A DNA stretch of 64,000 bases from Candidatus Kuenenia stuttgartensis. GTDB taxonomy: Bacteria; Pseudomonadota; Alphaproteobacteria; SMXS01. A model generated the notes under the pieces. That model saw only the letters and a list, made by a program, of their open reading frames with translations. It did not search any database and had not been told where the DNA came from. Location of the stretch: positions 47,498 to 111,497 of the forward strand of contig CALQFM020000001.1 in NCBI GenBank assembly GCA_943329845.2, given 5' to 3'. Within the stretch, counting starts at the first letter, position 1. Each line of letters begins with the position of its first letter. A program made the position numbers and the translations under genes. Positions 27,887 to 37,336 of the stretch are shown here, piece after piece.

Positions 27887-28678
27887 ATGATGAAGTTCAC
27901 GAAGGCAATCGCATTGGCAGCACTCGCCGCCGGGTTCATCGCCACCAGCGCACCCGCCATGGCCGAGGAGGCTGCCGCCGAGCCGACGCCCGATTTCACC
28001 TTTACGGGCAATATCGCCCTGACCAACAACTATATCTTCCGCGGCTTCAGCCAGACCAATGGCGACTTCGCGGTACAGGGCGGCCTCGACATCGCGCACA
28101 AGAGCGGCCTGTATGCCGGCACCTGGGCATCGAACGTCGAGTTCAAGGACCAGAGCGCCCCGTTCACGAACTCGAGCAGCATCGAGGTCGATCTCTATGC
28201 CGGCTACAAGGGCACCTTCGGCAACAGCATCTTCAGCTATGACGTCGGCGCCATCTGGTACGCCTATCCGGGCGACAACGGCGTGGGCTACGACTACTGG
28301 GAATTCTATGCCAAGCTGAACGCCGACCTGGGCTTCATGACCCTCGGCACCGGCTTCGTCTACTCGCCGGACTTCTTCGCCAACACCGGCGACATGATCA
28401 ACATCCCGGTCAACTTCAGCATCCCGATCCCGCTGGGCAGCGACACCTGGGCCCTCAGCATCGGCGGCCAGCTCGGCTACAACGTGTATACCGAGAACGG
28501 CATCACCTGGGACGGTATCCATGACGATTACTGGAACTGGAACATCGGCCTGACCGTCGCGATCACCGACTGGTTCAACGTCGACTTCCGTTACCACGAC
28601 ACCAGCCTGAACGGCGCCTTCTGCGACGTCTTCCGTTGCGACGCGCAGTTCACCGGCACGATCAGCCGGGCATTCTAA
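27887..28678 (+). CDS. TorF family outer-membrane porin
   Basis: A 263-residue outer-membrane barrel: signal peptide KFTKAIALAALAAGFIATSAPAMAEE, then FTGNIALTNNYIFRGFSQTNGDFAVQGGLDI, the diagnostic start of the TorF/gcw_chp family, alternating aromatic beta strands and a terminal aromatic residue (SRAF) for BAM recognition. ATG at 27887 follows AAGGAAGG. The 278-base leader is AT-rich and contains an inverted repeat GCGGCAT...ATGCCGC (27770-27796), possibly regulatory. A strong terminator follows. Confidence 0.88.
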   Translation: MMKFTKAIALAALAAGFIATSAPAMAEEAAAEPTPDFTFTGNIALTNNYIFRGFSQTNGDFAVQGGLDIAHKSGLYAGTWASNVEFKDQSAPFTNSSSIEVDLYAGYKGTFGNSIFSYDVGAIWYAYPGDNGVGYDYWEFYAKLNADLGFMTLGTGFVYSPDFFANTGDMINIPVNFSIPIPLGSDTWALSIGGQLGYNVYTENGITWDGIHDDYWNWNIGLTVAITDWFNVDFRYHDTSLNGAFCDVFRCDAQFTGTISRAF

Positions 28679-28715
28679 TTCATTAGATAAGCTAGCCAGC
28701 TTCTCTCCCAACTGG

Positions 28716-28752
28716 GCCCGGGACCGCAAGGTTCCGGGCACTTTTCTTTTTG
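28716..28752 (+). terminator. intrinsic terminator of the torF-like gene
   Basis: Stem GCCCGGGACC (28716-28725), loop GCAA, stem GGTTCCGGGC (28730-28739) with one G-U pair, then ACTTTTCTTTTT. It lies 38 bases after the porin stop and just before the convergent cysQ-like gene. Confidence 0.9.
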
Positions 28753-28758
28753 GGGAAG

Positions 28759-29571
28759 CTAATCCTTCTTCGGAATTTTCGGCTCGAACTCGCGCAGCTT
28801 GGCAACGAGCTTTTCCTGCAGCACCGGGTTGGCGGCGATGACGTTCTGGTTCTTGCCGCCCTTGCCGTGGAACACGTAGGGCTGGCCGTCGCGATTGGTG
28901 CAGATGCCGCCGGCCTCACGCAGGATCAGCTCGGCGGCGGCGATATCCCAGTCATTCTGCGGCTTCAGGTTGATGCAGGCGTCATGATCGCCGCGCGCCA
29001 CCAGCGCCACCCGGTAGGCGATGGAGTTCACCATATGGATCTTCACTGGCGGCCACGGGGTGCGCCAGTGGCGGTCATCGAACATGGCGCGGTAGCTGAT
29101 CATGCGCACGTCCTTCAGCTCGGCATGATCGCTGACCCGGATCGGCTTGCCGTTGCAGAACGCGCCGGCACCCAGCCCGGCCTCGAAGAATTCGTCGGTC
29201 GCCGGGTTGAACACGGCGCCCAGCACCGCCCCCTCGCCATGGACCAGCGCGGCGCAGATGGTGAAGTGGGGCTTGCGCTCGATGAAGGCGCGGGTGCCGT
29301 CGATGGGATCGACCACCCAGGTAAAGGGCAGGCCCGGCGTATGCGGCGCCCGTTCGGATTCCTCGGACAGCCAGCCGTCGTCGGGCAACGCGCTTAGCAG
29401 CCGCTCGCGCAGCAGGGCGTCGACGGCGAGGTCGGCTTCGGTGACCGGATCGTCGGCCGCCTTTTCCCACTTGCGGGCGCCCTTGCGGAAATAGTCCATG
29501 GCCAGCGCGCCCGCCTCGCGCACCGCGTCCATCAGTATCGCACGGCGTTCGCTGTAATCAGCTTCCGGCAA
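28759..29571 (-). CDS. cysQ: 3'(2'),5'-bisphosphate nucleotidase CysQ-like (IMPase family)
   Basis: A 270-residue magnesium phosphatase of the inositol monophosphatase fold: DPVTEADLAVDALLRERL, metal motif WVVDPIDGTRAFIE, and NDWDIAAAELILREAGG. The family member CysQ removes PAP, a by-product of sulfate assimilation; other IMPase substrates remain possible. It overlaps the pmbA stop by 14 bases and is likely the second gene of that operon. Confidence 0.8.
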   Translation of the reverse strand: MPEADYSERRAILMDAVREAGALAMDYFRKGARKWEKAADDPVTEADLAVDALLRERLLSALPDDGWLSEESERAPHTPGLPFTWVVDPIDGTRAFIERKPHFTICAALVHGEGAVLGAVFNPATDEFFEAGLGAGAFCNGKPIRVSDHAELKDVRMISYRAMFDDRHWRTPWPPVKIHMVNSIAYRVALVARGDHDACINLKPQNDWDIAAAELILREAGGICTNRDGQPYVFHGKGGKNQNVIAANPVLQEKLVAKLREFEPKIPKKD

Positions 29572-30901
29572 TGGTCATTCCGTCGATGCGCAGGGTCGGC
29601 GCATTGATGCCGTATTTGAACACCAGGTCGTCGGCCGGAACGATGGCCTTAAACATGTCCCTGAGATTGCCGGCGATGGTGAGGCCGGAGACCGGATAGG
29701 TCAGCTCGCCCTTCTCGATCCAGTAGCCCGAAGCGCCGCGGCTGTAGTCGCCGGTGACGCCGTTGACGCCCATGCCGATCATCTCCATGACGTAGAAGCC
29801 GTCGTCGATGGCGCCGATCATGTCCTTCGCGCTCACCGACCCGGGCGCCATGTAGAAATTGGTCGGGCCGGGCGCCGGCAGGCCAGTGCCGCGGCTGGCG
29901 TGGCCGGTGCTCGCCATGTTGAGCTGGCGGGCCGAGGCGCTGTCCATCAGCCAGGTGGTCAGCCGGCCGTCCTCGATGATGCTCTGGCGCCTTGTCGCCA
30001 CGCCCTCGCCGTCGAATGGCTTGGAGCGCTGGCCCCGCGGCCGCAGCGGATCGTCGATGACATGAATGCCGGGCGCGAAGATCATCTCGCCCAGGCTGTT
30101 CTTCAGGAAGCTGGTACCCCGCGCCACCGCGCTGCCCGAGATTGCGCCGGTGAGATGGCCCAGCAGGCCGCCCGCGACGCGCGGATCGTACACCACGGGA
30201 ACCTTGGTCGGTTTGACGCTGCGCGCGCCGAGGCGGCGGACGGTGCGCTCGGCGGCCCTGCGGCCGATCTCGGCGGGGTCGGCCAGGTCCGAACGGTGGC
30301 GGGCGCTGTCATATTCGTAGTCGCGCTCCATGGCGGTGCCTTCGCCCGCCAGTACCGAGACGCCGACGGCGAAGCTGGTGTTCTCGTAGCTGCCGGCAAA
30401 GCCGTGCGACGTGGCGATGGCGATGCGACCCCGGCTCCAGCTGGCGCTGGCGCCTTCCGAATTGGTGATGCCAGGGACCGCGCGGGCCGCGTCCTCGGTG
30501 GCGCGGGCCTGCTCGATCAGCTCTTCGGCGCCCGGCTCGGATGTGTCGATCATGTCCAGGTTGTCGGGCCAGCTCTTTGCCAGCAGCGCCGGGTCGGCGA
30601 GGCCGGCGAACGGGTCCTCGGTGGCGTAGCGCGCCATATCGACGGCGCGCTGGGCCAGCAGCCCCAGCGCCATGGGCGCCACGTCGCTGCCCGAGACGAT
30701 GGCCTGCTTCTGGCCGATCAGCACCCGCAGGCCCACGTCGCGTCCTTCCGAGCGCTCCAGGTCCTCCATCTGGCCAAGACGGCAGGACACGCCCAGCGAG
30801 GCGTTTTCGAGCAGCACCGCGTCGGCGTTTTCCGCGCCCGCGCGCTTGGCGAGATCCAGCAGCCTGGCCAGAATATCGAGGGATGGCCCGGTCTGGGTCA
30901 T
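29558..30901 (-). CDS. pmbA: TldD/PmbA family metalloprotease subunit
   Basis: The 447-residue PmbA (TldE) works with TldD in modified-peptide maturation and antitoxin degradation. Recognisable are EGRDVGLRVLIGQKQAIVSGSD, GSAVARGTSFLKNSLGEMIF, and the C-terminal MEMIGMGVNGVTGDYSRGASGYWIEKGE block. TldD is not in this window. Overlap with cysQ suggests co-transcription. Confidence 0.93.
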   Translation of the reverse strand: MTQTGPSLDILARLLDLAKRAGAENADAVLLENASLGVSCRLGQMEDLERSEGRDVGLRVLIGQKQAIVSGSDVAPMALGLLAQRAVDMARYATEDPFAGLADPALLAKSWPDNLDMIDTSEPGAEELIEQARATEDAARAVPGITNSEGASASWSRGRIAIATSHGFAGSYENTSFAVGVSVLAGEGTAMERDYEYDSARHRSDLADPAEIGRRAAERTVRRLGARSVKPTKVPVVYDPRVAGGLLGHLTGAISGSAVARGTSFLKNSLGEMIFAPGIHVIDDPLRPRGQRSKPFDGEGVATRRQSIIEDGRLTTWLMDSASARQLNMASTGHASRGTGLPAPGPTNFYMAPGSVSAKDMIGAIDDGFYVMEMIGMGVNGVTGDYSRGASGYWIEKGELTYPVSGLTIAGNLRDMFKAIVPADDLVFKYGINAPTLRIDGMTIAGS

Positions 30902-31092
30902 GGTGTCTCCTTAGGCGAATGGTCGGCGCACACTATAGAGTGGTTTCGCGGGCCGTGAATACCGGTTACCGACCGGGAAATTGGCCGCGTGGGCCATGTT
31001 ATCAATGTGCGCGAAGGGCAAGCGAGCCCATGGCGCAGCGCATAGACTCTGGTGTAAACTAGCGGTAACAAAAACAAACCGCAGCCCCACAA

Positions 31093-31740
31093 ATGGCTCA
31101 TCGCGACGCCGAGGCAACCCGCAAGAACATTCTCCAAGCTGTCGGCCGGGTGCTTTCCCGGGACGGCTTCACGGGACTTGGCGTCAACGCCATCGCCAAG
31201 GAAGCCGGCATCGGCAAGCCGCTGATCTACCGGTATTTCGGCGGTCTGGCGCCGTTGCTGGAGGAGTTCGGCAAGGACGCCCATTTCTGGCTGGCGGTGG
31301 CCGACATCTCGGCCGAGGCGCAGCACGAGACCGGCGGCAGGCAGATCGACGACTATGCCGAACTGGTGAGGCTGTCGATCACCTGCTACACGCGCATCCT
31401 GCGGCAACGGCCGATGATGCAGGAAATCATGGCGTCCGAACTGACGGCGGCGCCCGAACTGATCGAGCCGCTGGCCCGCGCGCGGCGCGGCGCGGCGCGC
31501 GCGTCGACCGGAAAATTCATGCATGGCGTCCAGCCGCCCGAAGGCATCGACGCCGACGCGGTCTACGCCATCCTGCTGTCGGGCTTCCAGCACCTGGTGC
31601 TGCGCTCGCGGGTGGCCGAGGACTTCTGGGGCGTGCCGCTGCGGTCCGAAGAGGACTGGAAGCGCCTCGAGAGGGCCTTCGGCCTGCTGGTCCACAGCGT
31701 GTTCAACGCCCACGAAAAAGACGCCAAGGCAACCGCCTGA
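31093..31740 (+). CDS. TetR/AcrR family transcriptional regulator
   Basis: A 215-residue repressor-type protein with an N-terminal helix-turn-helix (residues about 8-55: ATRKNILQAVGRVLSRDGFTGLGVNAIAKEAGIGKPLIYRYFGG) and a ligand-binding helical domain. It precedes an ABC-F ATPase and hydrolase by 42 bases and may control them, although no operator palindrome was identified. Ligand unknown. Confidence 0.9.
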   Translation: MAHRDAEATRKNILQAVGRVLSRDGFTGLGVNAIAKEAGIGKPLIYRYFGGLAPLLEEFGKDAHFWLAVADISAEAQHETGGRQIDDYAELVRLSITCYTRILRQRPMMQEIMASELTAAPELIEPLARARRGAARASTGKFMHGVQPPEGIDADAVYAILLSGFQHLVLRSRVAEDFWGVPLRSEEDWKRLERAFGLLVHSVFNAHEKDAKATA

Positions 31741-31782
31741 CCGCACTTTCGCCCATGCCGGCTTCCTGCTAAACCCCGCGCC

Positions 31783-33609
31783 ATGAGCCCACCGATCCTC
31801 GCCCTGAAGAACGCCGGTATCAGCTTCGGCAGCAAACCGCTGTTCAGCGGTGTTGAACTGGCCGTGTCGCCCGGCGACAAGATCTGCCTGGTCGGCCGCA
31901 ACGGCAGCGGCAAATCGACCCTGCTCAAGGCGCTCGCCGGCCTGATCGACGTCGACAAGGGCGAGCGCTTCGTCCAGCCGGGCACCAGGATCGCCTACCT
32001 GCCGCAGGATCCCAGGCCGGACCCGGCCCTGACCGTCGCGGACCATATCGCGGGCGGCCTCGACGAGGCCGAACGGGAGCAACGCCTGTACCGGGTGCGC
32101 GACCTGATCGGCACCTTCGGTCTGGACCCGCAGGCGCTGGTCGGCACCCTGTCGGGCGGCGCCCTGCGCAAGGCCGCCATTGCCCGCGCCTTCGTCGGCG
32201 ATCCGGACGTACTGCTGATGGACGAGCCGACCAACCATCTCGACATCGCCATTACCCTCTGGCTGGAAAAGACCCTTGCCAGCATGACCACCGCGCTGGT
32301 GCTGATCAGCCACGACCGGGCGTTTCTCCGCGCCGTCAGCAGACGCACCTTCTGGCTGGACCGGGGCAACATGCGGGTGATGGAAAAGGGGTACAGCGCG
32401 TTCGATGAGTGGTCGGAGGCCATCTTCGCCGAGGAAGAAGCCGTACGGCACCGGCTGTCCAGGAAGATCGCCGAGGAGACGGAATGGCTGCACAAGGGCG
32501 TCACCGCACGCCGCAAGCGCAACCAGGGCCGCCTGCGCGAACTGCACGCGCTGCGCGACCGGCGGCAGAAGCAGTTGAAGCAGCCCGACAAGATCGAGCT
32601 GGACCTGAACGACGGCCCGCCCGCCGGGCGCCGTATCGTCGAGGCCCGCAACATCAGCAAATCCTATGGCGGCAAGACCATCATCGACGGCTTTTCGACC
32701 CGGATCATGCGCGGCGACAGGGTCGGGATCGTCGGCCCCAACGGCGCGGGCAAGACCACCCTGATCAAGCTGCTGACCGGCGAACTGCGCCAGGATTCGG
32801 GCCAGATCAAGCTGGGCACCAACCTGGAGGTCGCCTATTTCGACCAGACCCGCGCCACGCTGGATCCCAAGCTGACCCTGTGGGAAACCCTGACCGACAA
32901 GGAAATCGGCGGCGGCGGTGATTCGGTCAACGTTCAGGGCGCGGTGCGCCATGTGGTCGGCTATTTGAAGGACTTCCTGTTCGACCCGGACCAGGCGCGC
33001 CAGCCGGTGGGCGCGCTGTCGGGCGGCGAGAAGAACCGGCTGCTGCTGGCCAAGCTGTTCACCAAGGAATCGAACGTGCTGGTGCTCGACGAGCCGACCA
33101 ACGACCTGGACATGGACATGCTGGACGTACTCGAGGACATCGTCGCCTCCTATGCCGGCACCGTGCTGCTGGTCAGCCACGACCGCGATTTCCTCGACCG
33201 CATGGTGAGCAGCACCATCAGCTTCGACCCGGACGGCAAGGTGCGCGAGTATGCCGGCGGCTATTCGGACATGCTGATGCAGCGCGGCGGCGAGAAGGCG
33301 ATCCTGGCCGCGCTGCCGCAGCCCGAGCCGGTGAAGCCGAAGCAGGTCGAGACGCCGCGCGCCGCGCCCCGGGCGCGCATGACCTACAAGGACCAGCGCG
33401 AGCTGGAAAACCTGCCGGGCGAGATCGAGGCGCTGGAGCGCGACATCGCCCGCATCGAGGGGCAGCTGGGCAATCCCGCGGGCCTTGATGGCGACGGCAT
33501 CGCCAGGCTGGCCAAACTGCTGGAAACCGCGCAAAGATTGCTGGAGCGCAAGAACGACCGCTGGCTGGAGCTGGAAATGGTGCGGGAGGATCTGGAGGGC
33601 GCGGCGTGA
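31783..33609 (+). CDS. uup: ABC-F family ATPase (Uup-like)
   Basis: A 608-residue soluble protein with two ABC ATPase domains and no membrane part. Domain 1: GRNGSGKST Walker A, LSGGALRKAAIARAF signature, LLMDEPTNHLDI. Domain 2: GPNGAGKTT, LSGGEKNRLLLAKLF, LVLDEPTNDLDMDMLD. A charged coiled-coil tail (ELENLPGEIEALERDIARIEGQ) is typical of Uup. These proteins act on the ribosome or branched DNA. Its stop overlaps the GTG of the next hydrolase. Confidence 0.93.
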   Translation: MSPPILALKNAGISFGSKPLFSGVELAVSPGDKICLVGRNGSGKSTLLKALAGLIDVDKGERFVQPGTRIAYLPQDPRPDPALTVADHIAGGLDEAEREQRLYRVRDLIGTFGLDPQALVGTLSGGALRKAAIARAFVGDPDVLLMDEPTNHLDIAITLWLEKTLASMTTALVLISHDRAFLRAVSRRTFWLDRGNMRVMEKGYSAFDEWSEAIFAEEEAVRHRLSRKIAEETEWLHKGVTARRKRNQGRLRELHALRDRRQKQLKQPDKIELDLNDGPPAGRRIVEARNISKSYGGKTIIDGFSTRIMRGDRVGIVGPNGAGKTTLIKLLTGELRQDSGQIKLGTNLEVAYFDQTRATLDPKLTLWETLTDKEIGGGGDSVNVQGAVRHVVGYLKDFLFDPDQARQPVGALSGGEKNRLLLAKLFTKESNVLVLDEPTNDLDMDMLDVLEDIVASYAGTVLLVSHDRDFLDRMVSSTISFDPDGKVREYAGGYSDMLMQRGGEKAILAALPQPEPVKPKQVETPRAAPRARMTYKDQRELENLPGEIEALERDIARIEGQLGNPAGLDGDGIARLAKLLETAQRLLERKNDRWLELEMVREDLEGAA

Positions 33610-34529
33610 GCCCGGCGCCCATGCCGCTGGGCGGCGCCTTCGTCACCTTCGCGGCCAGCGACGGCGCCGAGCTGCGCTACGCGCTGTGGCCCCGCGAGGG
33701 CGCGCGCGGCACGGTTACCCTGCAAGGCGGTTTCACCGAGTTCATCGAGAAGCATTTCGAGAGCGTCCAGGACCTGCTGGACCGGGGCTTCGCCGTTGCC
33801 GCCATGGACTGGCGCAGCCAGGGCCTGTCGCAGCGGAGCCTGGCCAATTCGAACAAGATCCACGCCACCAGCTTCCGCCGCTACGCCGACGACCTGCAGG
33901 AATTCCAGGACCGGATCGTGACCCCGGCGCTGCCGGGGCCGTATCTGATCCTCGCCCATTCCATGGGCGGCCATATCACCCTGCGCTACCTGCACAACCG
34001 GCCGCCGTCGATCGCGGGCGCGGTGCTGTCTTCGCCGATGATCGACATCGCCCTGCCGGCCGGGCTACGCTGGGCGATCGCCGCGGTCGTCAACGGCGCG
34101 GTCAGCCTGGGCTTCGACGAGGCTTACGCGCCGGGCGCCCGTGACTACGGCCCGTGGAAACAAGAGTTCCAGGGCAACGTCCTTACCTCCGACCCGGTCC
34201 GCTTCGCCGACGCCCATTCCTGGATCGCCCGGAACGCCAGACTGGCATCGGGCGGCGGTACCTATGGCTGGCTGAAGGCCGCGCTCCGCTCGACCAGGCT
34301 GTTCGACGACCGCGCCTATCTGGACTTGTTCCGCACGCCGATCTGCATCGTCCAGGCGGGCGACGACAAGGTGGTGTCAAACGCCGCCCAGGACCGTTTC
34401 GCCGAGCGCGTGCCGAGCTGCGAGCTGCACCGCATCGACGGTGCGCGCCACGAGCTGCTCAAGGAGCGCGACGAACTGCGCGATAAGTTCTGGGGGTTTT
34501 TCGACGGTTTCGTGGCCAGAATTTTATAG
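33606..34529 (+). CDS. alpha/beta hydrolase (lysophospholipase-like)
   Basis: A 307-residue serine hydrolase of the monoglyceride lipase / PldB type: ALWPREGARGTVTLQGGFTEFIEKHFE, nucleophile elbow LAHSMGGHITLRYL, acid region PICIVQAGDDKVV and catalytic His in IDGARHELLKE. No signal peptide, so it should act inside the cell or at the inner membrane. GTG start overlaps the uup stop (GTGA), implying translational coupling. Confidence 0.9.
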   Translation: MSPAPMPLGGAFVTFAASDGAELRYALWPREGARGTVTLQGGFTEFIEKHFESVQDLLDRGFAVAAMDWRSQGLSQRSLANSNKIHATSFRRYADDLQEFQDRIVTPALPGPYLILAHSMGGHITLRYLHNRPPSIAGAVLSSPMIDIALPAGLRWAIAAVVNGAVSLGFDEAYAPGARDYGPWKQEFQGNVLTSDPVRFADAHSWIARNARLASGGGTYGWLKAALRSTRLFDDRAYLDLFRTPICIVQAGDDKVVSNAAQDRFAERVPSCELHRIDGARHELLKERDELRDKFWGFFDGFVARIL

Positions 34530-34604
34530 TCAGCGCCGCGTGCCATGTCCGATGGCACGCGGATCAGGCATACTGGATGCTCAACCATCCCTGCAGAGGC
34601 TGAA

Positions 34605-35402
34605 GTGGACGCGATCAGGCCGGAACGGAAGCTGCTCAAGCTGCTCGCGGCGGGCACCGTGGGTCTTGTCCTCGGTCTGGCGATCACCGTCGGACGGATC
34701 ATATCGATCGCCCCGACACCGCAGGACGAACTGGCGGCGGCGCTCGACAACAACGCCGTGTTCCAGTTTGCCATCCGGCACGACGCGTCGCTGCGCGAGA
34801 TTTACCTGGGACGGCTGAAAAACGCCTATGCGTTCGGCGGCGTGGCAGCCTCGTCGTCGGAAGCCCATGCCATCGGCCAGGAAATCGGCCGCACCTTCGC
34901 CTCGACGCTGCTGGCGGCGGCGTCCGACGCGGCGCTCGCTGATTTCCTCGACGTCACCACCCAGTACCTTTCCGAGGCTTACGAGCTCGACCCGGATGGC
35001 TGCTACGCCTTCGCGCGCGGACGGGCGGAGGTCGGCCAGTCCATGCTGCCCGCCGAGGTCAGCGGCAAGCTTGCCAACGCCATGCTCAACATCGTCGCCA
35101 CGGCAACAAGCCGTCCCGTGAAGATGAGCGCCGAGGAATGGGCAGCCGGCCGCGCCAGGGTCGAGGAAATCCGGGCCAGCATCGCCCAAGGCGAGGAGGC
35201 GGCGATGATGTATTTCGGCGACTATACCGGGCAGCCGGCGACGACGGCCGCCGAACGCAAGGGCACCTGCCTTTTCCTGACGCGGGTCTATCAGGACATC
35301 GTGCGGACCCAGGTGCCGCTGCGCTATCAGACGCTGCGCGCCTTGTCGGCGCCGAAGCCGGCCGGCCAGAAGCAGCAGGGGTCGTCGAAGAACAGCGTTT
35401 GA
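34605..35402 (+). CDS. membrane-anchored protein of unknown function, copy 1 of a tandem pair
   Basis: A 265-residue protein with an N-terminal anchor (LLKLLAAGTVGLVLGLAITVGRII) and a soluble, mostly helical domain. GTG at 34605 after AGAGG is preferred over ATG at 34545, which adds a non-conserved 20-residue lead. It shares with the next gene an order of motifs: DNNAVFQFAI near residue 45, DPDGCYAFARG in the middle and ERKGTCLFLTRVY near the end. The two are diverged tandem duplicates. No family is recognised. Confidence 0.65.
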   Translation: MDAIRPERKLLKLLAAGTVGLVLGLAITVGRIISIAPTPQDELAAALDNNAVFQFAIRHDASLREIYLGRLKNAYAFGGVAASSSEAHAIGQEIGRTFASTLLAAASDAALADFLDVTTQYLSEAYELDPDGCYAFARGRAEVGQSMLPAEVSGKLANAMLNIVATATSRPVKMSAEEWAAGRARVEEIRASIAQGEEAAMMYFGDYTGQPATTAAERKGTCLFLTRVYQDIVRTQVPLRYQTLRALSAPKPAGQKQQGSSKNSV

Positions 35403-35410
35403 GGTGGCCA

Positions 35411-36253
35411 TTGATCGACTGGACTCAACTGCTGATGGCGCTGGGGTTCGGGACGGCCGGCGCTGCGCTCGGCGCCGGTATCGCGTTCCTCGTCACACGC
35501 CGCGCGCCGGCGAACCGGCCGCGTAGCGTCTACCTGTCCGCCTTCGTCGGCCTGGCGCTCGCCGTCGGCATCGGGCAGGTGGTGTTCCCGCCGCCCACCA
35601 ACGCGGAACGGATCGCCCGCGAGATCGACAATGAGGCCGTGTTCCGCGTTGCCTTTGCCAATGAGCCTGGCCTGCGCGGCAAGGTCATCGAACGGCTGGA
35701 GCAGGCCCATGAGAAGGGCGGCCAGGAAGCATATCTGAAGGAATCCGAGAAGATCGCGTTCGAGCTGTCGCAGCAGTTTTTTCCGAAGGTGGTGTCGCGC
35801 GCGTCGGCCGAGGCGCTGGACCAGTTCCTCGACTTCGCCCTCGCCATGATCGAGGACCGCTACGAGCATGCGCCCGACGTCTGCTACGCCTATCTCGCCG
35901 GCGGCGGCGACGCGGCGGCGGGCGGCCTCGCCGACCTGCCGGTCCGCATTCAGCACCAGGCGCAGGACGCCATGGAGGCGGTGGTCGCGTCGGCCGAGAA
36001 GGCGGCAGTCGACATGTCGGATACGGAACGGCAGGACGCCATGGCGCACCTCAACCGTATCGTCACCGACATGATGCAGGGGCCCGAGCGCCTGTCGCTC
36101 TACGTCGCCGACTACGCCCGATATCCAGCAACCACGCCGGAGACCCGCAAGGGCGCCTGCCTGTTCGCCCTGCGGCTGCACCAGGCCATGAAGGCGGTGC
36201 CGCAGCCGCAACGGGCGGCGCTGATTCGCGTGGCCATGGGACCGCAGCCTTAG
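35411..36253 (+). CDS. membrane protein of unknown function, copy 2 of a tandem pair
   Basis: A 280-residue protein with two N-terminal membrane segments (LLMALGFGTAGAALGAGIAFLV and SVYLSAFVGLALAVGIGQVVF) followed by a helical domain like that of its upstream neighbour: DNEAVFRVAF, APDVCYAYLAGG and TRKGACLFALRLH. Start is TTG at 35411, preceded by GAGGTGG. Spacing to copy 1 is 8 bases. The conserved Cys-Tyr-Ala and Gly-x-Cys-Leu-Phe positions could be structural or a disulfide pair. Function unknown. Confidence 0.65.
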   Translation: MIDWTQLLMALGFGTAGAALGAGIAFLVTRRAPANRPRSVYLSAFVGLALAVGIGQVVFPPPTNAERIAREIDNEAVFRVAFANEPGLRGKVIERLEQAHEKGGQEAYLKESEKIAFELSQQFFPKVVSRASAEALDQFLDFALAMIEDRYEHAPDVCYAYLAGGGDAAAGGLADLPVRIQHQAQDAMEAVVASAEKAAVDMSDTERQDAMAHLNRIVTDMMQGPERLSLYVADYARYPATTPETRKGACLFALRLHQAMKAVPQPQRAALIRVAMGPQP

Positions 36254-36263
36254 AGCGCTTTCA

Positions 36264-36285
36264 GCCAAGGCGGACTCGCCTTGGC
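36264..36285. terminator. perfect inverted repeat between convergent genes
   Basis: GCCAAGGCG (36264-36272), loop GACT, CGCCTTGGC (36277-36285), with an outer partly paired GCTTTC / GAAAGC. It lies between the tandem-pair stop and the convergent CsgG-like stop and could serve as a bidirectional terminator; there is no T-run, so it may instead be a REP-type palindrome. Confidence 0.55.
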
Positions 36286-36314
36286 GTCCGAAAGCCGCGG
36301 CGAGAACGCTAGCG

Positions 36315-37247
36315 TTACTCGGCGCGCAGCACGTCGCCGCGGACCGGCGCGCCCTCGACCGCCTTGGCCAGCGCGGTCTTCTCGCGCACGGTCTCGATCT
36401 CCACCGCGCCTACCTTGTCGACCAGCGTGTCGATGACGACTCCGGTCGCCGGATCAGTCAGCTCCTTGGTCTTGCGGTAGACCGCCAGCTTCATGCCCGG
36501 CTTGACGTTCTGGTTGGTGCCGGCGTTGACGTAGACGGCGCCGTTGGTGTTCTCGATCACCAGCGCCGACCACGGCACGTTTTCCATGCCGGTGGCGATC
36601 TTCGCCAGCGCCGCCTGGATCGCCTGTTCGGCGGCCTGGCCCAGCGGCGTTTCCTTGAACTGGGTGCCGCCGACCTGGAAATCGCCGCGCTGGTAGAGCG
36701 TGGCGTTGAACTCCTTCGATGACGCCAAACCCTCGGCCTTGGAGGTCGAGATGACCTGCCCGGTGGTGGCGTCGATCAGCCGCAGGCTTATCTCGACCAC
36801 GGCCGTGCTGCCACTCATGCCGACGCCGCTGGTGCCGCCGAACATGCCCGACCCGAGCGAGATGCCGCCGCCCTTGGCCTTGGGACTGAACTTGGTGACC
36901 GTGCCCCGGATGATGACGCTGGCGCCGATGAGCTGGCCGGCCTTGGGCGCGGACTCCGCCGTGCTGGCGCCCAGCTTGCCGAGCTGCTGTTCGGCCTCGA
37001 TGTCACCGTAGCCGAGGCGCTCGACCGCCACGAAGCGCCCGTCGTTCATGATCGCCTCGAGCAGCATCTGCGACATGCCTTCGCCGGTCGCCGCCCCGTA
37101 AAGCATGTTGGCGGATTCGAAAGTGCTGACGAACACGGTCTTCTTGGGGCCGGCATAGGGCGTCGCCGCACCTTCGGCGAGGGCGGGACCGGTGAATAGC
37201 GCGAAAACCGCCACCACCACTGCCATCTTCGAACGAGGTGTCGCCAT
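36315..37247 (-). CDS. CsgG/HfaB family exported protein
   Basis: A 310-residue protein with signal peptide SKMAVVVAVFALFTGPALA and no lipobox. The domain KTVFVSTFESANMLYG...MSQMLLEAIMNDGRFVAVERLGYGDIEAEQQL...GASVIIRGTVTKF...VVEISLRLIDATTGQVISTSKAEG follows the CsgG pattern (curli secretion pore family; HfaB in Caulobacter holdfast anchoring). The C-terminus adds a separate beta domain (GTNQNVKPGMKLAVYRK). The ATG at 37247 has proper spacing to AGGGGG. It is probably co-transcribed behind the exported Hcp-like gene. Confidence 0.82.
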   Translation of the reverse strand: MATPRSKMAVVVAVFALFTGPALAEGAATPYAGPKKTVFVSTFESANMLYGAATGEGMSQMLLEAIMNDGRFVAVERLGYGDIEAEQQLGKLGASTAESAPKAGQLIGASVIIRGTVTKFSPKAKGGGISLGSGMFGGTSGVGMSGSTAVVEISLRLIDATTGQVISTSKAEGLASSKEFNATLYQRGDFQVGGTQFKETPLGQAAEQAIQAALAKIATGMENVPWSALVIENTNGAVYVNAGTNQNVKPGMKLAVYRKTKELTDPATGVVIDTLVDKVGAVEIETVREKTALAKAVEGAPVRGDVLRAE

Positions 37248-37336
37248 GCCCATGCCCCCTGCAGGCCACGCCGCCAGACCGGAGGGCGGGCCGCTTCTGC
37301 GAACGAACCCGCCGTCCCGTCGCGGGACGGCAGGCC

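Noticed and set aside
30898..33534. An 878-codon open frame on the minus strand opposite uup and the TetR gene
   Set aside because: It is the antisense shadow of the GC-rich uup gene; its translation is His/Val/Gln-rich without domains, whereas the plus strand gives complete ABC-F motifs.
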